Of a DNA stretch of 64,000 nucleotides, positions 20,684 through 27,409 are shown one piece after another. The notes below the pieces were generated by a model. That model worked only from the letters and a program-made list of their open reading frames with translations. It was not told where the DNA came from and did not search any database. The position numbers and the translations under genes were made by a program. The stretch lies in NCBI GenBank assembly GCA_900637705.1, contig LR134390.1, positions 1,488,001 through 1,552,000 of the forward strand, given 5' to 3'. This DNA is from Fusobacterium varium. GTDB taxonomy: Bacteria; Fusobacteriota; Fusobacteriia; Fusobacteriales; Fusobacteriaceae. The stretch's first letter is position 1, and each line of letters opens with the position of its first letter.

Positions 20684-20714
20684 GAAAAGAGAAGAAATTA
20701 ATCTTCTCTTTTTT
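20684..20714 (+). terminator. Rho-independent terminator
   Basis: AAAAGAGAAGA, short AT loop, TCTTCTCTTTTTT. Confidence 0.8.
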
Positions 20715-20777
20715 GATAGTAAATAATAGCCCTTACCCTTTCAAAGCTCTTTAAAATCAATTTTATGAGGTATTTTT

Positions 20778-20927
20778 TTAAATTCTGCCTGTAGACTTAT
20801 ACAAATATATTAATAATAAAGCTACTATTATAAATATAATCCTTTCACTCCAAGAATCTTCCATTAAATCTCCAATTGCTCTTTTAATTCCTTCAATAAT
20901 AGCCCAGACCATTGCTAGTAAAAACAT
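20778..20927 (-). CDS. Small holin-like membrane protein, possibly truncated
   Basis: A 49-residue frame from ATG 20927 with two hydrophobic segments and the core IGDLMEDSWSERIIFIIVAL. The frame stays open upstream as FSWKDLKIFLYI without an ATG, so the N-terminus may be missing. It resembles the C-terminal part of the small membrane protein at 25098-25351 (shared LMxDSWxExIxFI). Size and topology suggest a phage holin-like remnant, which is inference only. Confidence 0.4.
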   Translation of the reverse strand: MFLLAMVWAIIEGIKRAIGDLMEDSWSERIIFIIVALLLIYLYKSTGRI

Positions 20928-20965
20928 AATATACAAAAAAATTTTCAAATCTTTCCAACTAAAAT

Positions 20966-21025
20966 GAAGCTAAAACTAAATTAGATCTTCTTGTTAATAG
21001 AATAGAAGAAATAGAAGGAGAATAA
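20966..21025 (+). pseudogene. C-terminal remnant of a lost coiled-coil gene
   Basis: An open stretch EAKTKLDLLVNRIEEIEGE ends in a stop and is followed by a small hairpin (AAGGAGA / TCTCCTT). No start codon or upstream gene body exists. It looks like the tail of a coiled-coil protein, possibly phage-derived. Confidence 0.3.
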
Positions 21026-21087
21026 AAAGTCTCCTTTGCTTTATATTAGTTTTACTGATATAAATATTTTCTATCCTCTAATACATT

Positions 21088-21119
21088 AAAAAGGCCTTTC
21101 TATTATGAAAAGCCTTTTA
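21088..21119. terminator. Bidirectional hairpin terminator
   Basis: AAAAAGGC / GCCTTTT stem with flanking A and T runs, in the roughly 300-base gene-free stretch 21026-21334, which otherwise shows nothing. Confidence 0.55.
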
Positions 21120-21334
21120 TATAATTTTAATATAACATATACTTTTATTTTTGTGAATACAAAAAATATTTTCATTGATATATTATTCTTAAAAATTTAA
21201 TTTTTATATATTATTTTTATAAAAAATAATATAGTTTCTCTTACAATTTAATTTCTGTGAATAAAAGCTTTCTCTCTTAATGGAACTTTTGTTATATATT
21301 TGAAAAAAATATATTATCTCATTTTTATAAATTT

Positions 21335-22279
21335 TTAGAATTTATATGTAAGCCCTAGAGAAACTACATAATTACTATTTTTAATACCTGATAAATTTTT
21401 AATACCATTGATTTTTTCTCCATCTTCAGTTATAAAATCAGTAGTTGATTTCTTTTTATGAAAATATTTAGAATACTCTACAGTTCCATTTATATCAATA
21501 GATGGAGTAATTGGATACTTAGCTACAAATTTAATCCCTAAATTTTTCATATTTTTATATTTTTCTTTATCTTCCATAGGTCCTCTTTCAAGATGTCTAT
21601 CTTTAGCCTTTGCTTTTCCATATAAACTACCTTTAACTTCAAAGCCTAAAACTAGTTTTTCATAAGTATATGAAACACCATATCCTATATATGGTGTAAA
21701 AAACTTTTGTGAATATTTTATACTTTTTTTCGAATAATCATCTTTCATGATATCAACAGAACCATCCAGTGAATAGTTATATTGATCTCCACCTTTAGCA
21801 TAAAATTTAAAATAATCATATTTAAATCCTAATATAGGTCCAGACTTTAAATTTTCACTATGATTAAACCAATATCTAATATTTGTATCAAACATAAAAA
21901 GATTATCTACATAGTTTTTATTGTCACTAAAGTTTGAAAGCTTCCCATAGTCATTCGGAGTAGCTCCATCTTCTGCATCATCAGACGAATACCAATCATA
22001 ATCTTTCATCCTTCCACTAGAATTAGAGCCAAAATTTTTCTTTAAACCAATTTGAAATTCCGTATTACCTTGTATATGTGTATAATCAACTATAAAAACT
22101 GGAATATTTTTAATTTTCCAATCTAAATAACTGACTTTTTCTCCTGTTTCTGGAACATAAACATATTCTCCTGCTTTACCATTAACAGTTCCCAAAGAAA
22201 AATTTAAAGTATTATTTGATTGTGCAAAAACTCCTGTTGAAATACAAGTAAATAAAATTAAAACTTCTTTTTTTAACAT
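21335..22279 (-). CDS. Omptin-family outer membrane protease
   Basis: A 314-residue beta-barrel protein: signal peptide to about residue 20 (STGVFAQ) and C-terminal aromatic LGLTYKF for barrel insertion. It aligns by eye to OmpT/Pla: KAGEYVYVPETGEKVSYLDW near the first strand, RYWF..., YFKFYAKGGDQYNYS (compare RYSFTARGGSYIYSS of OmpT) and FTPYIGYGVSYTYE. The omptin catalytic groups appear retained: an Asp pair in MKDYDWYSS (D93, D95) and the Asp-His pair in KAKDRHLE (D227, H229). It should cleave surface-accessible substrates, classically between basic residues. Monocistronic, GGAGG ribosome site, with three 21-bp-spaced repeats about 170-210 bases upstream. Confidence 0.82.
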   Translation of the reverse strand: MLKKEVLILFTCISTGVFAQSNNTLNFSLGTVNGKAGEYVYVPETGEKVSYLDWKIKNIPVFIVDYTHIQGNTEFQIGLKKNFGSNSSGRMKDYDWYSSDDAEDGATPNDYGKLSNFSDNKNYVDNLFMFDTNIRYWFNHSENLKSGPILGFKYDYFKFYAKGGDQYNYSLDGSVDIMKDDYSKKSIKYSQKFFTPYIGYGVSYTYEKLVLGFEVKGSLYGKAKAKDRHLERGPMEDKEKYKNMKNLGIKFVAKYPITPSIDINGTVEYSKYFHKKKSTTDFITEDGEKINGIKNLSGIKNSNYVVSLGLTYKF

Positions 22280-22447
22280 AATTACCTCCTAAAAATTTTA
22301 TAAACTATTTAAAAAGAAACTTTAATAAAGTCTATTTTTAATTACAAATTATAAGGTTTCTATTGAAGAAATCATTACTAAAATTACAAAAACAATTCTC
22401 TATACTTTTTGATTTTAACATATAAAAAATAATTAAATATAAAAATA

Positions 22448-22495
22448 CACATTCTTTTATGTTACATGCACAAAAATAATTTTTATATACACAAA
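22448..22495. promoter_or_regulatory. Three direct repeats with 21-bp period upstream of omptin gene
   Basis: CACA/CACAAA cores start at 22448, 22469 and 22490, exactly 21 bases apart, each preceded by TA or TG. Read on the gene's strand the unit is roughly TTGTGyATrTA. The same triple is found upstream of the autotransporter operon at 41070-41117. The remainder of 22280-22543 is AT-rich without genes. Confidence 0.6.
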
Positions 22496-22543
22496 TATTT
22501 CATTATTTAACTACTATGATTAAAATAAATATCATATTTTTAT

Positions 22544-22783
22544 CTACTTTATCAAATAATCAGACATTCTTCTTAATTCTGTTTTTATTTCTTTTATGTT
22601 TTCATATAAAGCTTTATTATCCTCTTTTCTTTGCTGTTCTAAGTTTTGCCATAACTCCTGTAAATCCTATTTTAAAAAAACATACTAATTCTTCATTTAC
22701 TTGATAAGTAATCCTAAAGCTGTTCTCACTATTTCTAACCCCAGTCCTGTTCCTGCTACTTCTTTGCTTGCAAATTCTGCCAT
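22544..22783 (-). pseudogene. Phage-like small protein, degraded
   Basis: Starts at ATG 22783 behind a perfect GGAGG with MAEFASKEVAGTGLGLEIV, an N-terminus typical of a small phage-associated protein family. It hits a stop after 28 residues. Two further in-frame stops follow, and then the same frame resumes as QELWQNLEQQRKEDNKALYE... (38 residues, coiled coil). This looks like a decayed prophage gene. Confidence 0.5.
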
Positions 22784-22923
22784 ATAAACTACCTCCTTGC
22801 TCTTGATAGTTATATTTTATCTTTTCAAAAAAATAAATCTAAAAACAATATCTGATAATATTCTTTATTCAGTTTTTCTCATTTGTAATATTCTCTAATT
22901 CTTTGTATTTTACATAAAAAATA

Positions 22924-22952
22924 TTGACAATTTTTGATAATATTGATAAACT
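22924..22952 (+). promoter_or_regulatory. Possible promoter in the gene-free stretch 22784-23102
   Basis: TTGACA, 17-base spacer, TAAACT. About 45 bases further on an imperfect AGAG...CTCT hairpin with a T-rich tail (22995-23045) could end a roughly 90-base transcript. No gene in the stretch. Confidence 0.3.
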
Positions 22953-23102
22953 TTCTATGTACCTCATAGTCCAAGTATAAAAAACCAACTTATTCTTATT
23001 CTATAAAAAAGAGGGATATAACTGGTATAATCTCTCTGCTTTTTATTTTGAAAAAGTTAAACTTATGTTATAATAACTTATATTAATATTTGGGGGGATT
23101 TT

Positions 23103-23414
23103 ATGAAAAAAATATTTTTGGTTATCTTGGGAAGTTTTATACTGTTATCAACTGTAACATTTGGATGTCCAGATAAAAAACTTCACAACACTGTAACAGA
23201 GTATTTGGGTCTAAGTAAGGCTGTTCATGTAGAAGGAAAAAGAATGTTCATATCAAGTGATGCTCTTGCAAGAGAAGCAATGGATTCAAGTGAAGGCGAT
23301 GTAAAAGAAGCAGAGAAAATTGTCAAAGCAATACTTAACCATTTGTATGCATATTCAAAATCTCACGATTTAGAAATAATAGCACTAAATGAAATAAAAG
23401 GATGGAATAAATAA
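23103..23414 (+). CDS. Small secreted protein, unknown function (103 aa)
   Basis: N-terminal signal peptide (MKKIFLVILGSFILLSTVTFG) followed directly by Cys; the lipobox is poor, so cleavage by signal peptidase I is as likely as lipidation. The mature part is helical, charged and without recognised domain. GGGGGG ribosome site; a strong terminator begins at the stop codon. Probably periplasmic and monocistronic. Confidence 0.7.
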   Translation: MKKIFLVILGSFILLSTVTFGCPDKKLHNTVTEYLGLSKAVHVEGKRMFISSDALAREAMDSSEGDVKEAEKIVKAILNHLYAYSKSHDLEIIALNEIKGWNK

Positions 23415-23443
23415 AAAGGAGCTTCCACTATAAGCTCCTTTTT
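23413..23443 (+). terminator. Rho-independent terminator
   Basis: Perfect AAAAAGGAGCTT / AAGCTCCTTTTT hairpin. Confidence 0.85.
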
Positions 23444-23565
23444 GCTATCTATATTATAAAACATCTTGGGGAAGAGATTTTATATTATGTATATTCACAA
23501 TTATTTTAATATTCCTTTTTTATTTTTTAATTAATAAAAAAAGCACCAATGGGCAAAGTGTGAGG

Positions 23566-23649
23566 TTATTTTCTATCTAACCATTTACAGATAATACTAG
23601 CTAGTACATCGGCAACGACCTGTAAGGCAAGTTCTTTTAGAAAACTCAT
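23566..23649 (-). CDS. Candidate Fst/Ldr-like type I toxin peptide (27 aa)
   Basis: Peptide MSFLKELALQVVADVLAS... ending CKWLDRK: one membrane helix followed by a short charged tail with the W-L-D-R pattern of the Fst/Ldr type I toxin superfamily, which depolarise or disturb the inner membrane. GGAGG lies 7 bases before the ATG. A T-rich hairpin region follows at 23540-23560. Upstream is a structured leader with an opposing terminator, as expected for an antisense-RNA-controlled toxin. Confidence 0.6.
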   Translation of the reverse strand: MSFLKELALQVVADVLASIICKWLDRK

Positions 23650-23835
23650 TCAGCACCTCCATTGTTAAAATAGGATTACTGTATATCAAGACTCTGACCT
23701 CTTGCTATACATGAAATAAGCACCCACAAAGTGAGTGCCTATGTCATTCAGAGTTTTTTATATCCTATTTTAACAACGTAAGTCAATGGGTTGTTGCTGT
23801 AACTTATTATAATATCTTAGCTACTTATTTGTCAA
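23650..23835. promoter_or_regulatory. Toxin leader with promoter, inverted repeats and putative antisense RNA
   Basis: On the minus strand TTGACA (23835-23830), 18-base spacer and TATAAT (23811-23806) form a near-consensus toxin promoter. The leader carries a 13-15 bp perfect inverted repeat (GTTAAAATAGGAT near 23663, its complement near 23763) whose proximal arm abuts the ribosome site. On the plus strand ACTCTGA ... TCAGAGTTTTTT (about 23690-23760) is a terminator for an RNA antisense to this leader; its promoter is unclear. The GCACCCACAAAGTGAGTGCC hairpin resembles the sequence at 23543-23565. Confidence 0.5.
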
Positions 23836-24111
23836 TTTAATGTGTACTTTGTATATGGATTTATGTGCTTTATACACAGATAAGAATAATGGGATAAATT
23901 TATATTTTTTTAGTAGGAATCCCATTATATTTTCTTTTCAAAGCTTTTATAAATCAAAGTTTGTTAGTAGAAAAAATAGTGGGAGAATTAACAGGAATTA
24001 TCACAAGAGTACTACTAAAAACGACCTCATAAAATTGATTTTAAAGGACTTTTAAAGGGTAAGCCTATAATAAAATTATGCCTGTATTTTAAATCATTTT
24101 TTATTAAATTA

Positions 24112-24310
24112 TTGACTTAGACTTAATTGAATGATATAAGTATAATAAATAAAGAGGACATATATTAATCCTCTTTATTATTTTTCTAGGTGTAAGTACA
24201 CATAGTTCCCACTTAGGCACCATTCAATCCCTCACTTTTTATAGTAGATGATTGAAAATAAATATATATGTTAACAATACCTCTAGATCAAATGATCTGA
24301 GGCCTTTTTT
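24112..24310 (+). pseudogene. Decayed tRNA-Leu copy (promoter, 3' end and terminator)
   Basis: TTGACT-17-TATAAG mirrors the tRNA-Leu promoter; AGTTCCCACTTAGGCACCA (about 24205) matches 15 of 19 bases of the tRNA-Leu 3' end. About 60 bases on stands CCTC..GATCAAATGATC.GAGG with seven T, near-identical to the true tRNA terminator. The tRNA body between is lost and replaced by a hairpin AAAGAGGA / TCCTCTTT (24150-24184). It marks the far end of the accessory patch after the real tRNA. Confidence 0.55.
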
Positions 24311-24369
24311 TATTGTAAATACAAATATAATTAATTTACTGGTCCTAACATAAATTTTTAGAGATAATA

Positions 24370-24396
24370 AAAAAGGTGGAATTAACCACCTTTTTT
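24370..24396. terminator. Hairpin terminator
   Basis: AAAAGGTGG aattaa CCACCTTTTTT, downstream of the minus-strand 24405 gene. Confidence 0.8.
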
Positions 24397-24404
24397 AAAT
24401 ACTA

Positions 24405-24809
24405 TTATACAGTATATGGTCCTACGAAAGCTTCTAATAATAAAAACTTTATGAAATCTCTCATTTGCTTTTTAACTTCTTCATTAAAATATTTTTCTTC
24501 TATAACTTTATATCCCAGTATATAATTTTCATGCTCATAAAAATTATTATATAGATTGTTTTCTTTAAGAATTTCTATCAAAATTTCTTTATCTTCTTCA
24601 TGAGCAAAGAAAAAGAATGCTACTGGTTCTTTTTCATAAAATATTGTCGCAGCAACAACCTCTTTAACGTTTGCATAGCTAACCCTATATTTATTGTTTT
24701 TATCCAATAAATATTTCATCTCTTCAAACTCCTTTATATTTCCTAAGTTCATAACAATTTTTTCTCTCTCTTCAGTTCCTAAATTTATTAAATACATTTC
24801 AAATTTCAT
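24405..24809 (-). CDS. Hypothetical protein (134 aa)
   Basis: Not recognised. A soluble alpha/beta-looking acidic protein; hydrophobic strand ATIFYEKEPVAFFFFAH in the middle, helix-rich C-terminus. Start at ATG 24809 (MKFEMY), with GGGAG about 11 bases upstream; longer frames from TTG 24827 or GTG lack a better site. Monocistronic with its own terminator. Confidence 0.65.
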   Translation of the reverse strand: MKFEMYLINLGTEEREKIVMNLGNIKEFEEMKYLLDKNNKYRVSYANVKEVVAATIFYEKEPVAFFFFAHEEDKEILIEILKENNLYNNFYEHENYILGYKVIEEKYFNEEVKKQMRDFIKFLLLEAFVGPYTV

Positions 24810-25097
24810 ATTATTTCTCACTCCCAAGTTATATTATTGTATATATATCTTATTATGTATGTCACATTTTTGCAACTTATTTTATTTTTTTTTTTTTTCA
24901 ATAGAATATTTTTTAATTTATTAGGAAAATTTAGATATACATTATTGTGCATATCCTTACTATTTTAAAGTACTTTGAAAGCAATTTTGTAAGGACATTT
25001 TTTTTAACAAATTTAATTTCTCCTTTTACTTACTATTTAGTTTCTCATAATTTAAGAATTTTTAAGTTTAATATTTTTTTAAATTCTCCCAATAGGT

Positions 25098-25351
25098 TTA
25101 TATAAATATTAATAATAAAACTACTGCTATAAAAACTATCTGTTCTACCCAAGAATCTTTCATCAATTCTTCAACTATAATTTTGTGTATATTCTAAAAA
25201 TTTCCAAAATAAAGTTATTCCAACCAAAGCTACAATAAATAAAATAATATGATGTATTCCAAATGGTAAAATATAACCAATAGTTAGATAAATAAATATA
25301 TATAACAAATCCTATTATTAATAATAAAGCTGGCATTATGTTTTCTCTCAT
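25098..25351 (-). pseudogene. Small membrane protein, frame-disrupted, related to 20778-20927
   Basis: From ATG 25351 the frame gives MRENIMPALLLIIGFVIYIY. A second frame gives a good membrane segment (LPFGIHHIILFIVALVGI, then FWKFLEYT), and a third gives IIVEELMKDSWVEQIVFIAV before the stop. The last part matches the peptide at 20.8 kb. So the gene contains at least one or two indels. Two to three membrane helices, holin-like size; function unknown. Confidence 0.4.
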
Positions 25352-25508
25352 GCTCTTTCCTAATGATATTACTGAAAAGGTTAAATTATATTATTATACA
25401 TATCTATTCCAACATTCTTATCTAATTTTATATTAGGATTAATTTTTATATAAACTATTTATAATAAAAAAAGAAAGAATGTCAGTATACTGAAACAATT
25501 CTCTCTTT

Positions 25509-25874
25509 TTAAATATTTTTTATACTTAGTATTTCTCGGCCTACAAATAAATCACTTTCTAAAAATTCTTCTATTGTTATATTTAAAATCACTGGAATGC
25601 AATTTTGATGATTATATAAAAACACTATTTTTAGCAAAGGAGAGTAATTTTCATTTTTCAAATATCTAAGAAGTTCTCTATAATTCCATTTAAGACACTT
25701 TAAAGCCAATCTAAGTTCACCATGATGCATCAATTCAGAATATTTAAATTCTGGAACTTTTACTTTAAAGGAAGCTTTCTTTCTCGTCATAAAGCTTTCT
25801 CTTAATAAACTATGAACTTTTACCATAGAATTTATCAAACCTTGTTCAAGTTCATTTTTTACTGTTCTTTCCAT
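25509..25874 (-). CDS. Hypothetical protein, paralog of 51721-52080
   Basis: A 121-residue soluble protein of unknown family. It and the 119-residue protein at 51.7-52.1 kb share the order VKNxLxQxLIN, VPEFxYS, a KCLKWNYRELLRYL-type helix and the strongly conserved NYSPLLKxxFLY. Conservation of this block suggests a functional surface. Helical, basic N-half. No signal peptide. AGGAG-like site upstream. Confidence 0.7.
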   Translation of the reverse strand: MERTVKNELEQGLINSMVKVHSLLRESFMTRKKASFKVKVPEFKYSELMHHGELRLALKCLKWNYRELLRYLKNENYSPLLKIVFLYNHQNCIPVILNITIEEFLESDLFVGREILSIKNI

Positions 25875-25994
25875 TTAAGGTACTCCTTTTTACTTAAGAT
25901 TATACCATTTTCATTGAAAAATCCAAATACTTATAAGCAGTAAATATTTAACTAACTCTATTTATCCTTATTTCTAAAGTTTTTAAATTATATA

Positions 25995-26333
25995 TTATTC
26001 TTTTTCCTGCTCTTCAACCTTTGGTGGAATATATTCATATAAAACAACATCTGTAACACCTATTTCAGCTAATTTAACTCTGCTTTCTTTTTCAATTACC
26101 ATATATGCAGATTTTTTAGTATGCTTTCTTGTATATCTATTCATCATTCCTAATAATTCTTTTTTTTCTATGTCAGAAAGTTTATCCCAGTCCTTTAAAC
26201 TTATCAATATCTCTCTATCCTCTATTGTCACAATTTCATTTTTTAGAAGATCATTTACTTTTTCATCATATTCACAAGAATAAGTTAAAGTAAAAAAAAC
26301 TAACCCTAGAATAGCTACTAATTTTTTTCTCAT
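25995..26333 (-). CDS. Small secreted protein or lipoprotein (112 aa)
   Basis: Signal peptide MRKKLVAILGLVFFTLTYS followed by Cys20, so a lipoprotein is possible although the -3 to -1 residues (TYS) are not ideal. The mature part is charged and helical and ends in a Pro/Glu tail. Function unknown. AGGAGG upstream. Confidence 0.65.
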   Translation of the reverse strand: MRKKLVAILGLVFFTLTYSCEYDEKVNDLLKNEIVTIEDREILISLKDWDKLSDIEKKELLGMMNRYTRKHTKKSAYMVIEKESRVKLAEIGVTDVVLYEYIPPKVEEQEKE

Positions 26334-26480
26334 GAGTTTATCCTCCTTTGATTTTATACTTAATTTGATTATCTAATTAAAATTATATATTAATAACTTT
26401 TAAAGTCAACTAAATAAAATTTTCTATCTTTTTATTTTTCTCAATAGCTTACTATAATACTAGTTTTTTTAATTGAAAAT

Positions 26481-26680
26481 AAATTTTATTTTTATATATT
26501 CTTTTTGATTCTTTTCTATACTTTTTTATTCATAATTTATAGTTATTTTCCACTTTACTAAAAAATGAGAATAGAAAAAATTTTATTTTTATATATTCTC
26601 TTTGACTCTTCTCTATACTTTTTTATTCATAATTTATAGTTATTTTCCATTTTACTAAAAAATGAGAATAGAAAAAATTT
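26481..26680. repeat. 97-bp tandem duplication
   Basis: Unit 26481-26577 is repeated at 26578-26674 with only about five mismatches, and the first dozen bases recur again at 26675. Each unit contains TTTATTCATAATTTATAG and an A-run/T-run pair (AAAAAATGAGAATAGAAAAAAT). It fills the gene-free 26334-26728 interval downstream of the LytTR gene. Confidence 0.85.
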
Positions 26681-26728
26681 TATTTTGTAAATTAGAATTA
26701 TTTTATTATGAAAATATTTATAATTTTT

Positions 26729-27409
26729 TTATTGAGTATTTCTCAAATATAATTTATTTTTAGTTATAAAAGTATTCTCTTCTATTTCTTTTAGTTTTAT
26801 CTTGCTTATGTATAGTTCTGACAAATCCTTAAATAGTATCTTTTCTTCTTTGTAGTCGAGATATTTTATTAAATTAATATTTACTATAGTACCTCGTTCA
26901 ACTTTATAGAAATTAGTAAATTCAATTAAACTGGTTTCAACAGTAGAAAAATTAATTTTCAATGTAAAAATCTCTTTATTCAAAATATTAAATTGTACCC
27001 TTCTTGATACTCTACAGTAATTTATATATGTGACCTCTGAAAATTCAAGAATTCCCTTTTGATAAATATCATTTAAATAAAATTGAGTGTATTTGATCTG
27101 AGAATTTTTTAATCTATCTATACTTTTTTCAATTTCATAAATATCATGTCTTAAAATACAATCTGCAACCTGTTTATTTAAAAATAAAGTTCGCATTTTT
27201 TGAATATCATTTTTTCCAAGAACAACAATAATTGGAATTCCTTTTAAAAAAATATCTTTTATCTTCATATCTGCTTCTTCAGAAGCGATATCTATTATAA
27301 AAATTTGAAAATCTACATTACTCCTTTTATATTCTATGAATTCATAATCTAAAACTTCTCTTAAGAGAATCAGTAAATTTTCTTTAATATCTGTCCCTAT
27401 CTTAATCAT
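26729..27409 (-). CDS. LytTR-type DNA-binding response-regulator-like protein
   Basis: A 226-residue protein. The C-terminal ~100 residues fit the LytTR DNA-binding fold (FSEVTYINYCRVSRRVQF, then the characteristic FYKVERGTIVNINLIKYLDY, LYISKIKLKEIEE), as in AgrA or LytR. The N-terminal ~110 residues have a receiver-like strand pattern (FQIFIIDIASEEAD, IPIIVVLGKN), but the phospho-acceptor geometry is unclear, so phosphorylation is doubtful. It overlaps the upstream sensor gene by 8 bases. A likely binder of the 21-bp repeats upstream of the omptin and autotransporter genes. Confidence 0.75.
   Translation of the reverse strand: MIKIGTDIKENLLILLREVLDYEFIEYKRSNVDFQIFIIDIASEEADMKIKDIFLKGIPIIVVLGKNDIQKMRTLFLNKQVADCILRHDIYEIEKSIDRLKNSQIKYTQFYLNDIYQKGILEFSEVTYINYCRVSRRVQFNILNKEIFTLKINFSTVETSLIEFTNFYKVERGTIVNINLIKYLDYKEEKILFKDLSELYISKIKLKEIEENTFITKNKLYLRNTQ

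Noticed and set aside
22516-22704. Plus-strand hydrophobic frame of 62 residues
   Set aside because: No ribosome site, antisense to the phage-like remnant whose minus-strand start has a perfect ribosome site.
23840-24055. Plus-strand 71-residue frame starting MCTLYMDLCALY
   Set aside because: No convincing ribosome site and no protein-like composition; its 3' part is a noncoding segment that recurs inverted near 20.75 kb.
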